From contig JAGPYM010000004.1 of the NCBI GenBank assembly GCA_020736575.1, positions 2,790,001-2,854,000 of the forward strand: a stretch of 64,000 nt of DNA. The letters are read 5' to 3'. Position 1 is the stretch's first letter, and each line of letters starts with the position of its first letter. The DNA is from Thelonectria olida. Its lineage: Eukaryota > Ascomycota > Sordariomycetes > Hypocreales > Nectriaceae. A program made the translations under genes and the position numbers. The notes under the pieces are model-generated. The model ran no database searches. It was not told where the DNA came from and saw nothing but the letters and a program-made list of their open reading frames with translations. Of the stretch, positions 13,601-24,378 are shown in pieces.

Positions 13601-15676
13601 TTTTCCCGTAGTCCGCCCTATCCTCCACGCCGATGGACACGTGTAACACCTAGTCCTCACTCTATTATAGCACACTGTCTGCCAACGTGTCAGTTCACTC
13701 ACAGGGCGTTCAGCGGCAGGCAAACATCCATTCGGAGCGCAAGCTCCTCCTCTGATGTGTTTGTCCTAAGGTGCAACTCCCAACGTTAATCACACTCAGC
13801 CAAGCATGCCTATTGAGACACGCCAAACACTGCCATCTCGTAGTTTTTGTCATCTCAACAAGGTGCACTTTCACGGAACCCGACGATTCAACCAAGTATT
13901 CGTGACGCAGTGCGTGTAACGCGCCTTCAGCGACGAACACACTCCATACGCCGACACACAGCACCTCCCTAACTCTTATCACAAATCTAGTCACTGAGGT
14001 AACCTCTAGCCCAGGCGAGCCGTTTAGCCGCGCAAGTCGAAGGACTTCACGCCCAGCCCGCGCCTGATCGGCAACTTGCCTAAGCTGTTACACGGGGTAA
14101 CATCGAGGGCTCGACGATGCGCCAACTAGAGATGTCAGCTCGCGCAACGTGATCATCAAAACTCGTCTACTCCCGATCGAGCGACTATCTGTGTCTGTGC
14201 TTGTCAATCACAATACGTTGTTAGGGGCACAAAGAAACGACCCGTGTTACAGGACAAGACATCCTTCGGTTGCTTTGGTTCATTCTTCGCCAATGCCTGA
14301 TTTAGCGTGAACCTCTCAGCCGACAGTTGCTGGGCTGCGTGCCGCCCCAAGGAAGCAAGTTGGACCGATTTGATCTCCTCTGGACGTATTGCGATGGACA
14401 TCATGCACTACCACGGTTGGTCCTTCGACTCACAAGTTGCTACGAATAGACTGGCTCTGACCAAGGCTTGCTGCCATGACCTTTGCCAAGGTCTTCAGGT
14501 GACCCAGGGAAAGGGGCTGAGGTTTGTCTCTCTAGGGGCCTCCCTAGTTACACTTGGTTACTGTGACAAATCCATTTTCCGTGTCGTCCATGAGACAGAA
14601 GTGCCCAGAAATACACAATAATATCCGGCTCTTCCGTGGTGACGTTTCTCTACATTGGTTAATAACGAATGAAGGTCCCTCAGATAAGCCGTAGGAAGGC
14701 TTTGGCTTATTTGTCTGTTCTTCAAGTGTGTTGCTGGGAAGAGAGCGCAGTATGACGACGGCGGTAGTCTACGTTCCTTGTTTTGCTTTTCGACAGATTA
14801 AGCATTGGGAGACAAAAAGAAGAGACAAGAGAAGTAACAATGACAGATATTGTGCGTACAGTGCTTTGGATGAAACTCAAAAGCAGAAACTTCAACACCT
14901 GTTAATTTAAGCATGCTTTCTGCCCGTCAAGACTGTGCGAATTACAGTTGAGCATCTCATTGATGTTTGAAATGGGTGGTGAGAGTGTAGGGTAAGACTG
15001 TACAGCATTTGAAAGGTCCAGCAAGACGGAACATGGTAGTGAAATAATGTTTTGAGTTTAGAAGATGATTCAAAAGAAAGAGACCAATGTGGGCTTCCTT
15101 GATAAAGTGACACAGAAACGGGAATCCTTTTGTAGCTCGGCCCCGAACTGTTCGGCCGGTGATAAATGCGATTCCCGGTCTTGGGCCGGATCTGATAAGC
15201 CATCTCTCCACATAAAGCCGCCTCTCGGAGAAGGAAGGTCGGAGTGACTCGACCATCTCCGGCTGCAATCTCATCTTTGCTCGGAGCACGAATTCTCACA
15301 TGTTTTTTTTTACACAATCAAGGCTACTAGCCATCTGAACACGTAGCGAATCGGATTCGATTAAGAGCGACGCAACGACTACTAGCCTGTGATGCGTGCC
15401 GTTCGATCCGCGGCCAAGGTGCTATTGCCGTCACAAAGCGCGGGGGCGAGCATCGGGCCATCGCAGTGCTGGCTGGTAAGATCGGTGTATCGTTGGGTGG
15501 TTTCAGCTCCGAACTGCGAGATCGGGCCCGGGGTTGAATGTGTATGTTCGAATATATAGTGCCCCCGCTGCGTGACAGGTTATCATCACTTAACGGACAT
15601 TCTCCTGTAATAGATCAAGACTGGGCGAGATCTAGCACCAGCATTAGTATCGCTGCATCACTCACACACACTCACC
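7695..15676. other. 8-kb gene-poor region
   Basis: I find no coding region or recognised RNA gene here. The first 1.7 kb (7.7-9.4 kb) is pyrimidine-rich on the minus strand, consistent with promoter and leader of the SCOC-like gene. Between 9.4 and 15.5 kb both strands have only scattered frames of at most about 220 codons (the longest at 10150-10818, minus). None shows a family signature or splice partner. A perfect inverted repeat lies at 11051-11085. The last 200 bases are the O-methyltransferase promoter, with a TATATA stretch near 15552. Confidence 0.5.
11051..11085. repeat. Perfect inverted repeat with nested alternative hairpin
   Basis: Arms of 12 nt, CATGGACGGGAA (11051-11062) and TTCCCGTCCATG (11074-11085), are perfect reverse complements around an 11-nt spacer. 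A second perfect hairpin, GGGAACC (11058-11064) with GGTTCCC (11067-11073), uses part of the left arm and the spacer, so the two foldings compete. It is followed by TACGGAGTACTTCGTA, itself partly dyad-symmetric. The function is unknown. It could be a protein-binding dyad, a mobile-element footprint or an RNA structure. Confidence 0.75.
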
Positions 15677-16500
15677 ATGGCGCCACCACCCACTGCCCTC
15701 CAATCTGTCGAGGCCAGTCCTCGCGTGCACGACCTCCTTCAACGTCTACACGCCGCCTCGTCCGCGCAAGAACGCTCCCTCTCACAAACATGGTTCTACA
15801 TCTCCCGCCTCCTGAGCCACTACATCTGGGGCACCGGCTGGACCGCCTCGGCCGACGACCACATGCGCGACAAGTTCGTCAGCCTCGAGGAGGACAAGTG
15901 CCAGTTCGTCTACCTTCTGGCTCGCAGCATCGGTGCGCGCAACATTGTCGAGGCTGGCACCAGCTTTGGCGTGTCGACCATTTATCTGGCCCTCGCCGTC
16001 GGACAGAACGTGAAGGATGCGAGGGCGCTGGGTAAGGCTGTGACGGGCAAGGTTGTCGGGACGGAGAAGGAGCCGACAAAGGTGGCCAAGGCGAGAGAGC
16101 ATTGGAAGCAGGCGGGCGACGAGGTTGAGCCGTGGATCGAGGTGAGGGAGGGAGATTTGAGGGAGACGTTGGCGGAGGAGGAGGGGATGCCGGACGAGGT
16201 TGACATGTTGTTGCTTGACAGTACGTTTCCTCGCTCGGTGACGCGGGTGTACTTCCGCAGAGCTAACTAAGATACCGTGTAGTCTGGACGCCGCTCGCGT
16301 TGCCAGCGTTGGAGATTGTCAAGCCGCGACTTAGACGCGGGGCCATGGTGCTCGTCGACAACACGACAATGGCGAAGCCCATGTACAAGGATCTGCTGGC
16401 GTTTCTGCACGACCCCAAGAATGGATTCAGGACGACGACCACGCCGTATTCGGGAGGACTGGAGATGGCTGTCTATCTTCCTTCGGCCGAGGGCGTTTAG
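15677..16500 (+). CDS. Class I SAM-dependent O-methyltransferase
   Basis: This encodes a 253-residue methyltransferase in two exons (15677-16220, 16283-16500). The 62-nt intron has a GTACGT donor, a GCTAACTAA branch site and a TAG acceptor, phase 1. The SAM-binding motif I region is IVEAGTSFGVSTIYLALAVG, followed by the acidic motif ending the second strand (VVGTEKEP) and the motif LLLD before the splice junction. The second exon has RRGAMVLVDNT, the usual post-motif strand of catechol-OMT-like enzymes. The substrate cannot be told from sequence. The start follows a TATATA element about 120 nt upstream and the context CACCATGG. The enzyme is probably cytosolic, with no signal peptide. Confidence 0.88.
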
Positions 16501-16769
16501 AGACCGGACGTTTGAGTCGTGCAAGTGAGCAGGAGGGTGAGTGTGGATAATGGGGGATGTCCAGAATGGCCGAGGAGGAAATTCAACTGAAGGTGAGAGG
16601 GGATCGGCAGCTTCAATACCAAGGTTCTAAGTGCGTCTTCATATTGTAGTCTATGGTAGTCTTATTATATTGTACACTATCCGCTCCATGAGGCAATCGC
16701 TGAATGTTTCTGAGAGGAGACTTGTTTCTGTTTACTTGTCCATCGGACACGGATGACGTGAGCTGAGTC

Positions 16770-17363
16770 CTAGTACTGAACCCGAGATCCTAACCGCCAG
16801 CCGTAGAATACAAGAGCGCCGATGGACACCAAGTTCAGGTGAATACACATGGCGTGGCTCCGGGAGAACTGCCTCTTCAACACAGCCATCTCCGGACTGG
16901 GGCCCTTTAGACCCGTTGTTGTAGCATCTGCCCGCCCTGTCATTCAACCGTCGTTAGCTCTGATGCCCATCGAGACCTTTCGAGTTGGATAATTACCTCG
17001 CTCAGCGCGATCGAGCATCAGCTTGCGCGTCCTAGGCCCGTATACGAAGAAGTTAAGTATCGCAGCCACCGCGGACACGGCAAACGGGATCCAGACGCCC
17101 TTCTGCGTGACCATGGACAGCGGGCCGTGCGGCGGCAGGGTGACGGCGGTGAGGAGGAGAAGGAGGGATTGGCCGTGGAAGTAGACGGGGAAGATGCGTT
17201 TCTGGAAGTTGTGGTATGCGGCAGTAGGTAGGGTTGAGAAGGCGACTTTGGTGACGATGAAGGTCTGGTAGAGCTGGGAGCCGAGGAGGGTGGAGAAGGA
17301 GAGGAAGTGGATGGGGGCGGCGAGGGTTGAGAAGAGGGATTGGAGGGTGGTGAGGAGGGCCAT
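16770..17363 (-). CDS. TMEM205/DUF4149-like membrane protein
   Basis: A 177-residue integral membrane protein in two exons (17363-16997, 16936-16770). The 58-nt intron has ends GTAATT...CAG, phase 1. At least four hydrophobic segments are visible: near the N-terminus (IHFLSFSTLLGSQLYQTFIV), the segment with SLLLLLTAVTL, WIPFAVSAVAAILNFFVYGP, and a C-terminal CIHLNLVSIGALVFYGWRLG. The pattern FHGQ...GPRTRKLM and the C-terminal RQFSRSHAMCIHLNLVS are typical of fungal DUF4149 proteins. The biochemical role is unknown. The start MALLTTLQ was chosen because the upstream in-frame sequence looks like leader. The gene is transcribed towards the O-methyltransferase and ends about 270 bp from it. Confidence 0.8.
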
Positions 17364-17740
17364 TGTGAGGATGATGAGAAATTGCTGTGAAGAGAGTGGC
17401 TGGAATGGAACGTACGACGCTTTATTTATTGTTCTGTCGTCTATAAGATCCGAGGGCATTCGGATGTTAGCTGAGTCTGGGTGACCGACGAGGCGGTGCA
17501 GGTGGAACCATAGTTGTGACGAGCTGATGGAAACAAAACAATAATACAATTCAATACAAGAAAAGAAAGAAAGAAGAGGCGAGATGGCTCCCAACTCTTT
17601 AACCCTGAATGACTACATCTTTTTTTACATTGTTCTCAGGTGCATTGTGAGCCCCTCACCGTCAATGCCGGATCAACACCCTTCCCCAGAGGTCTTATAC
17701 CCGACAAGCCCCGGATCATGCCCTCCTCGGTGGTAAATGC
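17364..17740. other. Short intergenic region
   Basis: This holds the presumed promoter of the DUF4149 gene and the 3' end of the dynamin-family gene, both on the minus strand. No coding signal is seen. Confidence 0.5.
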
Positions 17741-20277
17741 TTATTCCCCCTCAGGGCCCCTTTTGTTGCTGCCTGCACTTGGATAACTCCCTCCCCCAAA
17801 GTCAAACGTCGGCACTGCAAACCCGCCCGGATTCCCCGGCCTCATGGGCGCTGACGCCGACGCCGGCCGTGGCGGCTGCGGCACCGGCTGCAGAAGCCCA
17901 TCGTTCCGAATAGGCGTGCTCGTGCCCGTCGACGCGACTCGCCCCGGTGCTGGCGAGGCGGCGTTGGACCGCGAGGGCAGCACGGTGCGCTCTCGTGGGC
18001 GGCAGCGTCGGCACTTGTAAAGACCCTCCTTGAGCGCTTCGATTTCGCCCTCGAGCATCCGGCGATCTGACTGCACGTCTTCCGACTCGGCGGCGACTTC
18101 CTTGAGTTGCGAGTCGTCCATGCGGTAGACCATCCTTGGGGCGAGGATGTCGGGCAGGTCGCAGAGGAGACAGCTCTCGATGGCGAGCGTGATGACGTTT
18201 TCTGTAAACGTCCTTCGTGACATCTGGTTCTCGTCAGCTTCAACTCTTAAAAGGGGTGATGGGGTTCTAGCGTATATGGTTTCCGTACCTCGTAGTAAGC
18301 CATTGTCATGTCAATGACCTTGTCAGCGCCAAACCTGTTGCTCCCCGACGTCTCGGCCTCGACGAGAGACCTCAACAGCTGCGTTCGGGTATCCTTGTTC
18401 ATACTCGGACTAACACCACTCGCGGATCCGCCCTCAATGATGGGCGATTCCTCCATCAGAGCCGAGATCTTGTCTACGATGCGGTAGATGGCCCTCTTGG
18501 AGAGTCTGTCCTGGAACTCGACTTCCAGCGGCAGGGCGTATCCATCGAGGTACGGGCGAATAATCTCTCGCAACTTCTCCACCAGCACAAGTTCCTTCTT
18601 GTCGAAGAAGGGATCGACAAAGGCGCGCAAAACCGACGCAAATGTCGTCTGGTCGGGGCCAACGATGTGGCTGAGCAGCTGCTCGACAAACGCCTTGGAG
18701 TAGTCGACGACGCGGTGCAGATGGAAGGTGGCAATCTCCTCCCACGGTTCCGAGTGCATCTTGAACAAGCCAATCACGAGGTCCGGGTTCGGCAGCCCGG
18801 GGAACTCCCTGCCCTGGTTATCCGAGGCGAGCTTCTCGAGCTCGTGCTTGAGGACGGCTTCGGGGACGGGCATGGGGTAGGGGAAGCCGTTGTACAGCTC
18901 GAGCAGGTCGCGGAGGTACGCGGGGAAATCATCGTCTGCCTTTTCCGACTCGGGGAACGTGCCGGGGAGCGGCGTCATCTTGGAGCTGACCTCAGACACG
19001 TCGTCGGTGTTGTCAAACTCGGACTGTTCCCAGAGGATCTCGCGGCTAGCGCCCTTTGTGGACATGGTGATATCGAAGGCGCGGTTGAGGTTTCGCAGAC
19101 GTGCGCGCAGCTTTCTGTCGTCTTCGTAGAGAGACCCAAAGAAGGAGTCGTTGTACCGGCCGTGGATGGCGTCGCGGGACAGGCGCTGGAACTCGTTGGC
19201 AATGTCGGCTAGGTAGGCGCGGATGGCGCTCGTGTCGGATCGTTCCTTGCCCAGACGACTGAGCTCGGCTTCGCGCCTCGCCAAGTTCTCCTCGATCTCG
19301 CTGATTAGACTGGGCAGGTTGGTCTGGATGTGCTCGAGGAGGACGCTGCTGAGCTTCTTCCGCAGGCTGTCGATGCCGCGATTCCTCGACGACAGCTTCG
19401 ACCAGTTGCCCGTGGTGAAGAAGCGTCTCTCCGTGGCGTTCCGGTCATGGTTTTCATCTTTTAATTCCTTATCGTTGCTATTCCGCAGCACATGCCAGCC
19501 CAAAGCGAGATGGTGTGCGGCCTCTTCGTTCTGCGCGAGACGGATAAACGTCCTCTCGAGGTCCTCGCTGTGGCTCTGAGACAGGTCTGGTTTCGTAATG
19601 ACGCCGAGGGTGCGTGCCTTGGTTGGATCGTGCTTGGCCACCTCGTTGAGGACCTTTTGACTGGCGAGTTGGTTTGCAGCGGAAACGACGGCTAGGATGA
19701 TACAATTCTTCTGTCTCATGTAGCTCGCGACGAGCTGGTCGACAATCTTCATGTCTGGCGACTGGGACTCGGTGCCGGTATGGAAGAAGCCGGGCAAGTC
19801 GACCAGAGTGAGGGGGTAGACGTCGGGCCCCGAGATCTCGACGCGGAGAACGTCCTTGGAGAACTTCCCCTCGGGAAGACCCATGTGCCGTTTGGCCTCT
19901 TCAATGATGTCCGGCAGAGCATCTCTATCAAAGCTTGTCCAGCGGAAGTCCGCCTGCGACGCCTTCTCGCGGCTCTTCGTCTCGGGCGAGTACTGGATGG
20001 AGACGCAAATACTAGGCGCCGCGACTCTCCGCAGCACGAGCTCAGTAGCGAAGCGTGTGCAGACCTCGCCTTTGACGGGGAAGCGCACGCGGGAAATGGC
20101 CTCGAGGACGGAGCTCTTGCCCGAGGACTGGTCGCCGACGACGATGATCTGCGGCAGGTTGACAATCTCGCCTACTTGAATCCTCCGCAAACCGTCAATC
20201 GTGTCGAGCAGCTGCTTCGCATCTCCATTGCTCAGCTGGTCGAAGACGGCTGCGTCCAGATCAATATGGTCTGGCAT
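17741..20277 (-). CDS. Dynamin-family large GTPase
   Basis: A two-exon gene for about 823 residues (20277-18289, 18223-17741). The 65-nt intron (GTACGG...CAG, phase 0) falls inside the GTPase effector domain, joining MAYYE to MSRRTFTENVI. The G domain is complete: P-loop GDQSSGKSS, the switch threonine in EVCTRFATELVL, DLPGF, and TKPD. A middle/stalk region follows, then the GED. The tail after the GED is Pro/Ser-rich. No PH domain or transmembrane segment is obvious, so it resembles the fungal Mx-like dynamins of unsettled role rather than Vps1, Dnm1 or Mgm1. The ATG at 20277 (MPDHIDLD) begins the conserved part; in-frame ATGs at 20304 and 20358 are alternatives. Confidence 0.87.
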
Positions 20278-20916
20278 ATTTGAGTCGGCAGTTGGCAGCA
20301 GCATCAAGAACAATTGCTTTCTTTGTCTCTGCAAAAATGAAAGTGAAGAAAACAACACCTGTTTCTTTTTCCCCTCACGCTCTTCTCTGTCTGTTAAATT
20401 GAGGACAGCACTGCAGTAAAAGTAAATAACTCCTCCTTTTTATAAATTGCACGGGCAAAAAGCAAATCAATGCTGCACGTCTCATGCATGTCTTCCAGCT
20501 GGCATCCTTGTTCGGCGCTTATACATGCGTTCCGACAACCCCTTCTGTGATCCAATTATCGTGGGGAGTTGTCGTGTTTTTGTTTTGGAATGCAGGGAGA
20601 GTAGCGAGAGCTGCAGGTCCTGAGACGATATATTGAGCCCGGCACGAAAACGGAGTATTTCGTGCATTTTCGCGGCCCGCGACTTCAGCTCTTGGCGAAA
20701 GGGGGGTTATTGTCATGGATTGTATGTAATTGCAGGAGAGTGTCCAGTAAGGCTTCCTGCAGTGGAGGCCGAGTATGCGAGACAGACGAGGATATCCCAG
20801 GTAATGAATCTGAGTAATCGTGCATGTCCCCGAGTGGCAATAGATCTCGAGGGAGGAGTGGCAGCCATTAAGACCGCTTCTCGCTATTATGCTGAAGCCT
20901 GTCTAACGCATACCCC
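20278..20916. other. Promoter region of the dynamin-family gene
   Basis: About 640 bp between two minus-strand genes. It contains a T-rich leader next to the dynamin start. No open frame here looks like protein. Confidence 0.5.
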
Positions 20917-21755
20917 TTAATCATGTGTTGATCCTGCGCCTTTGTTAGTATGCATACACGTACTTATTGGCTTGTAGCCTCGACATACTATCATCGTCTC
21001 CCATCCAAGCCAACTCAAGAACCAAGCGAGCAGAGCCAATCCGCCTCTCCAGATGACGGGCTTCGCATTGTCGGCGAGTAAGTCGCTGACCACCGCCTTG
21101 GTATAGTCATCCATGTCCGCAAAGCTCGCCCCTCCCAAGTACCCTCGCTGCGCAACCGATTCTCGCAGCGACGCGTACATGCTCGATTGGGGAATGGTGC
21201 TTTGCTCCGCGTGATCAAAAAGGGGGCTTCGCACACTGCCCGTCTTGATCGTCACGAGTCTCACGCCCAACGGAGCCAGTTCCCTCTGCATGGTGCGCCC
21301 GAGGGCTTCGAGGGCTGCCTTGGATGCGCTGTAAGCGGCGAAGAAGACCGGATAGAGGTCTCCGTTGATGCTGCCACTGGGCCTTCTGCTTCGAGGAGCA
21401 GCGGGAGGAAGGCTTGCGTCACGACCCAGATGGCAAAGACGGTGACGTCGAAGAGGCGACGGACTTCTGCGACGGGCGTGTCGGCAAAGGGCATGACGTG
21501 GATGAGCCCGGCGTTGTTGATGAGCACGTCTAACGTGCCGCCCGTTTTGGCGCGGATCATCTGTGCAGCTGCTTCGATTGATTTGGAAGAGGTCACGTCG
21601 ACAACGAGCGTGTCGATGCGGAGATCTGATAGTGACGGATCTGTCTCTTCCGGTGTACGACCGGAGGCGAAGACGCGGTGGTAGAATTCTTTGGCGAGCG
21701 AGGCGCCGATGCCGCCGGGCCCGCAGCCGGTGATGAAGACGGACGTTGGTTTCAC
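20917..21755 (-). pseudogene. AYR1-like short-chain dehydrogenase, frame-broken
   Basis: This looks like an NAD(P)H-dependent SDR of the 1-acyl-dihydroxyacetone-phosphate reductase (Ayr1) type. The N-terminal frame (21755 to about 21375) has the cofactor loop GCGPGGIGASLA, NNAG (NNAGLIHVMPF) and TQAFLPLLLEAEG. The C-terminal frame carries the catalytic SINGD and YSASK motifs, PLGVRLVTIKTGSVRS, and ends at 20917. The two are in different frames. At about 21380 the stretch where family members read a short strand before the catalytic GS is about 10 nt too short, and no intron explains this. The start is also doubtful: the conserved first codon reads GTG after a plausible splice acceptor, and the upstream ATG cannot be joined in frame. 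It is either a recent pseudogene or an assembly error. Confidence 0.7.
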
Positions 21756-21952
21756 TGGTAATTATAGATTTGATAGATTGATGGGAACATGGCAAGAATA
21801 TTGTTAGTAAATATTGCTGACAAGTACCATGTAAAGAAGAGGTGAGATGGAATGGTGATGTTTTTGGCGAGATCTGACGCCCTGGAAGAATGAGTGGGGC
21901 CACTATAATACCGCTATCAAAACTCCAACTTCTCCCATCCCTTTCCTCCCTT

Positions 21953-24015
21953 TCACAGAGAGGCATTCCCATTCGGAGCATCCTTGTATCGGTTCAAAAA
22001 CTCATTCACACTCGTCATCGAATCCAGCGCCACCTTGGACATGTAGTCCGACGACATGTCGCCCGCCTGCTGCACCTTGATGATGGCCACGCTAAGCCAC
22101 CACATCTCCATGCCGTGCTTCGTGAAGCCTGGTTTCTGAGCGTTGCTTGTAGCCGCGTCCCAGAGCGTCTTCCAGCGCAGGCACGCAAGGAGCAGCGCGC
22201 GCGAGGACGCTGGGAAGAGGCAGTTGGTTCGGGAGACTACGATTGTCGTTCCGATGGCTGGAGGGTGAGTGTTAGCATAACTTGATAAACTGTTAATGGA
22301 GAGTGAACTTGGGGCCGCACAGCTCATGACGATGAGCAGGTCCTCGGGTGTGGCACGCTTGTATACTTCGTCAGTCGGTCCAGGCCACGAGTCGTGCATC
22401 AGCATCGAGACCGACTTTGCCAGCGACAAAGGGCGTGGACCAGAGGGCTCCAGGAGGGCCAGCGCGGCAAAGGTTTGCGACGTGTCGGCTTCGAAGAGGT
22501 TTCGGCGACTGGGCATGTCGCCTACCATTTCGCACAGGTAGACTTGGCTGGGATAGTTGAAGAGGCCGACCATGAAGTTGTTGCACATTCCTGTGTAGTG
22601 TGCCAATCTAGTCCTCACATTAGTCCGTTGAACAAGATGTATCAGGAACAGCTCAATGTACCGGATCAATAGTTCATCTTCGATAAACTGGTCCCAAGTA
22701 TCGGCAGTGTACTCAGATATTTCCATCCGATGCTTAGCTGCAAACGCACCAGTATACCGCACTGCTGCATTCAATTTGTGAAATCTTTCAAAGCGAATCC
22801 TCCGACGCACAACTGCGTCGTTCTTGCTGGTCTGGATAATTATCATCGACAAAGCCGCTTGCAGCACCTCGATGGTTGTCGTGGTGCATGGCGAATTCCC
22901 GCCCGACGTCAGGAGTTGTCGCATTTCTAGACGAGAGTATATGTACTCTTCGGCAGTGTGAAAGAAGCCTCGCGCCGAGATGGCATCGTCGAGAGGCGTG
23001 GAAAAGAGGGCGCCGTAGAGAAAGACGCATAACAGGAGGGGGAGGGAGACTTGCTCGCAGTGAAAGGATGGGGGATGGAGGATCGGGTGATAGGGATGGA
23101 CTCGACGGAAATAGACCCAAATAAAGTGCTCGAGATTGTGAGTCGTGAATACAGTGTGGGCAAGAGAAGCCTCAAAGGGCGTGTCGTCTACAAGTTCGTC
23201 TCGTCTCATCTTGTCATGCGTCTTGGCCAACTCGGCGATCATCTCCTCCATTCTCACCTTCAAAGCCGGCGAATGAAATGTGGACTGGTCAGTGTTCATG
23301 CCGTCAATGTCAAGAGTAAAGTTCTCATCATCGATCATCCAAGCGGCAGGGCCCCAGGGAAACATGTCGCCCTGGGGTAATGGCTTGGTGCCGTCCATCT
23401 CCAACGGGAGGAGCATGTTGCTGGGCTCTTCAACGACTAAATCGTCGGTGAGAATATCATGGGAGACCGCATCTTCAGTCCCAAAGGCGTTGGGATTCGT
23501 CAATCTTAGTAACCAAGGAATCTCAGTCTTGGCCGAGCCTGGACCTGCGTGCGTGACGGTGTGGGCATCGACTCTCAGGTACGAGCAGGGAAATCCACTG
23601 GAGCGACATCGCGTACACGGGGTTTCCAGATCGCATGATACCTTGCTCTGCGAGCACCGATCGCAGGCTTTGGGCTTCTTGCCTCGCTTCGCCGTGGGAA
23701 GGACAATGTCTTTTTGGTCGTCGACGCAACTGCGCATGTGACGACGGGCGACGTCGCTTGCGCAAGGGGCAGTACATCAGTATAAGTCAACGATTTCCTA
23801 AACGGGAACTCACATTCTGACAAAGCCCTTTGAGCAAGAAGGACAGACGATCAGACGATGGCTGCCATCTACTCCGTATTAGTAACGATGAAGCTGACCG
23901 TTGACAAGCGAGCAAGACAAGGGGCGGCCAACGCACGTGTGGCTTCATGACGTCGCAAGTGACTGATTCTAGAATAAGTCTTTTCGCACGTCGAGCACTG
24001 CAACCGAGATGCCAT
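21953..24015 (-). CDS. Transcription factor with C2H2, C2HC and Zn2Cys6 fingers
   Basis: Three exons (24015-23937, 23868-23814, 23756-21953) with introns of 68 and 57 nt give about 645 residues. The N-terminus has a C2H2 finger (CSTCEKTYSRISHLRRHEATH pattern, Cys7/Cys10/His/His). A second finger of C2HC type (CPSC, 12 residues, H, 3, C) is created exactly by the exon 2/3 join. Then comes a Zn2Cys6 cluster, CDRCSQSKVSCDLETPCTRC. The rest holds the fungal-specific TF domain, with VHPYHPILHPPSF. A further in-frame intron of 63 nt (22320-22258, with a GCTAAC branch site) is likely and would remove 21 residues. The gene diverges from the complex I-like gene, 363 bp away, and the broken SDR lies behind it. 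The targets are unknown. Confidence 0.85.
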
Positions 24016-24378
24016 GTTTGAGTGATGAGCCATCGTGGGTTCAGTGCCGAGCCGCTGCCAACTGGTGGGTTTGTCCCCATGAATTGGTGGCTTGAGAGCG
24101 TGGGGATTGTCCCGAGTCGTGGGGTTTTGCCCGAACTTGGTCCACTATCGGCTTCAGCCGTGTAAGACGAACCCGCAAGTTGCTCCGTACGACATCAACA
24201 ATATCTGTGCAGTTTGCATTCATCTTGAACATGATTGGTCTTTCGGGTCTAAAAGGAATTGTCGCGTGGGTCAAGGAGTGATCAGAGAGCTCCTTTATAT
24301 ACCTGTCTTTAGATATGCTTCCCAGCCCGTGTTAGTGGTGCCATTTCACCACTCTTCAACAGCATCGACGAGGCAATC
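24016..24378. promoter_or_regulatory. Divergent promoter between zinc-finger TF and complex I-like gene
   Basis: This 363-bp interval separates two ATGs pointing away from each other, so it must hold both promoters. A TATATA stretch (24295-24301) lies about 80 bp before the plus-strand ATG. No regulatory site can be assigned with certainty. Confidence 0.6.

Noticed and set aside
18667..19212. 181-codon plus-strand frame
   Set aside because: Antisense to the dynamin-family gene; biased composition only.
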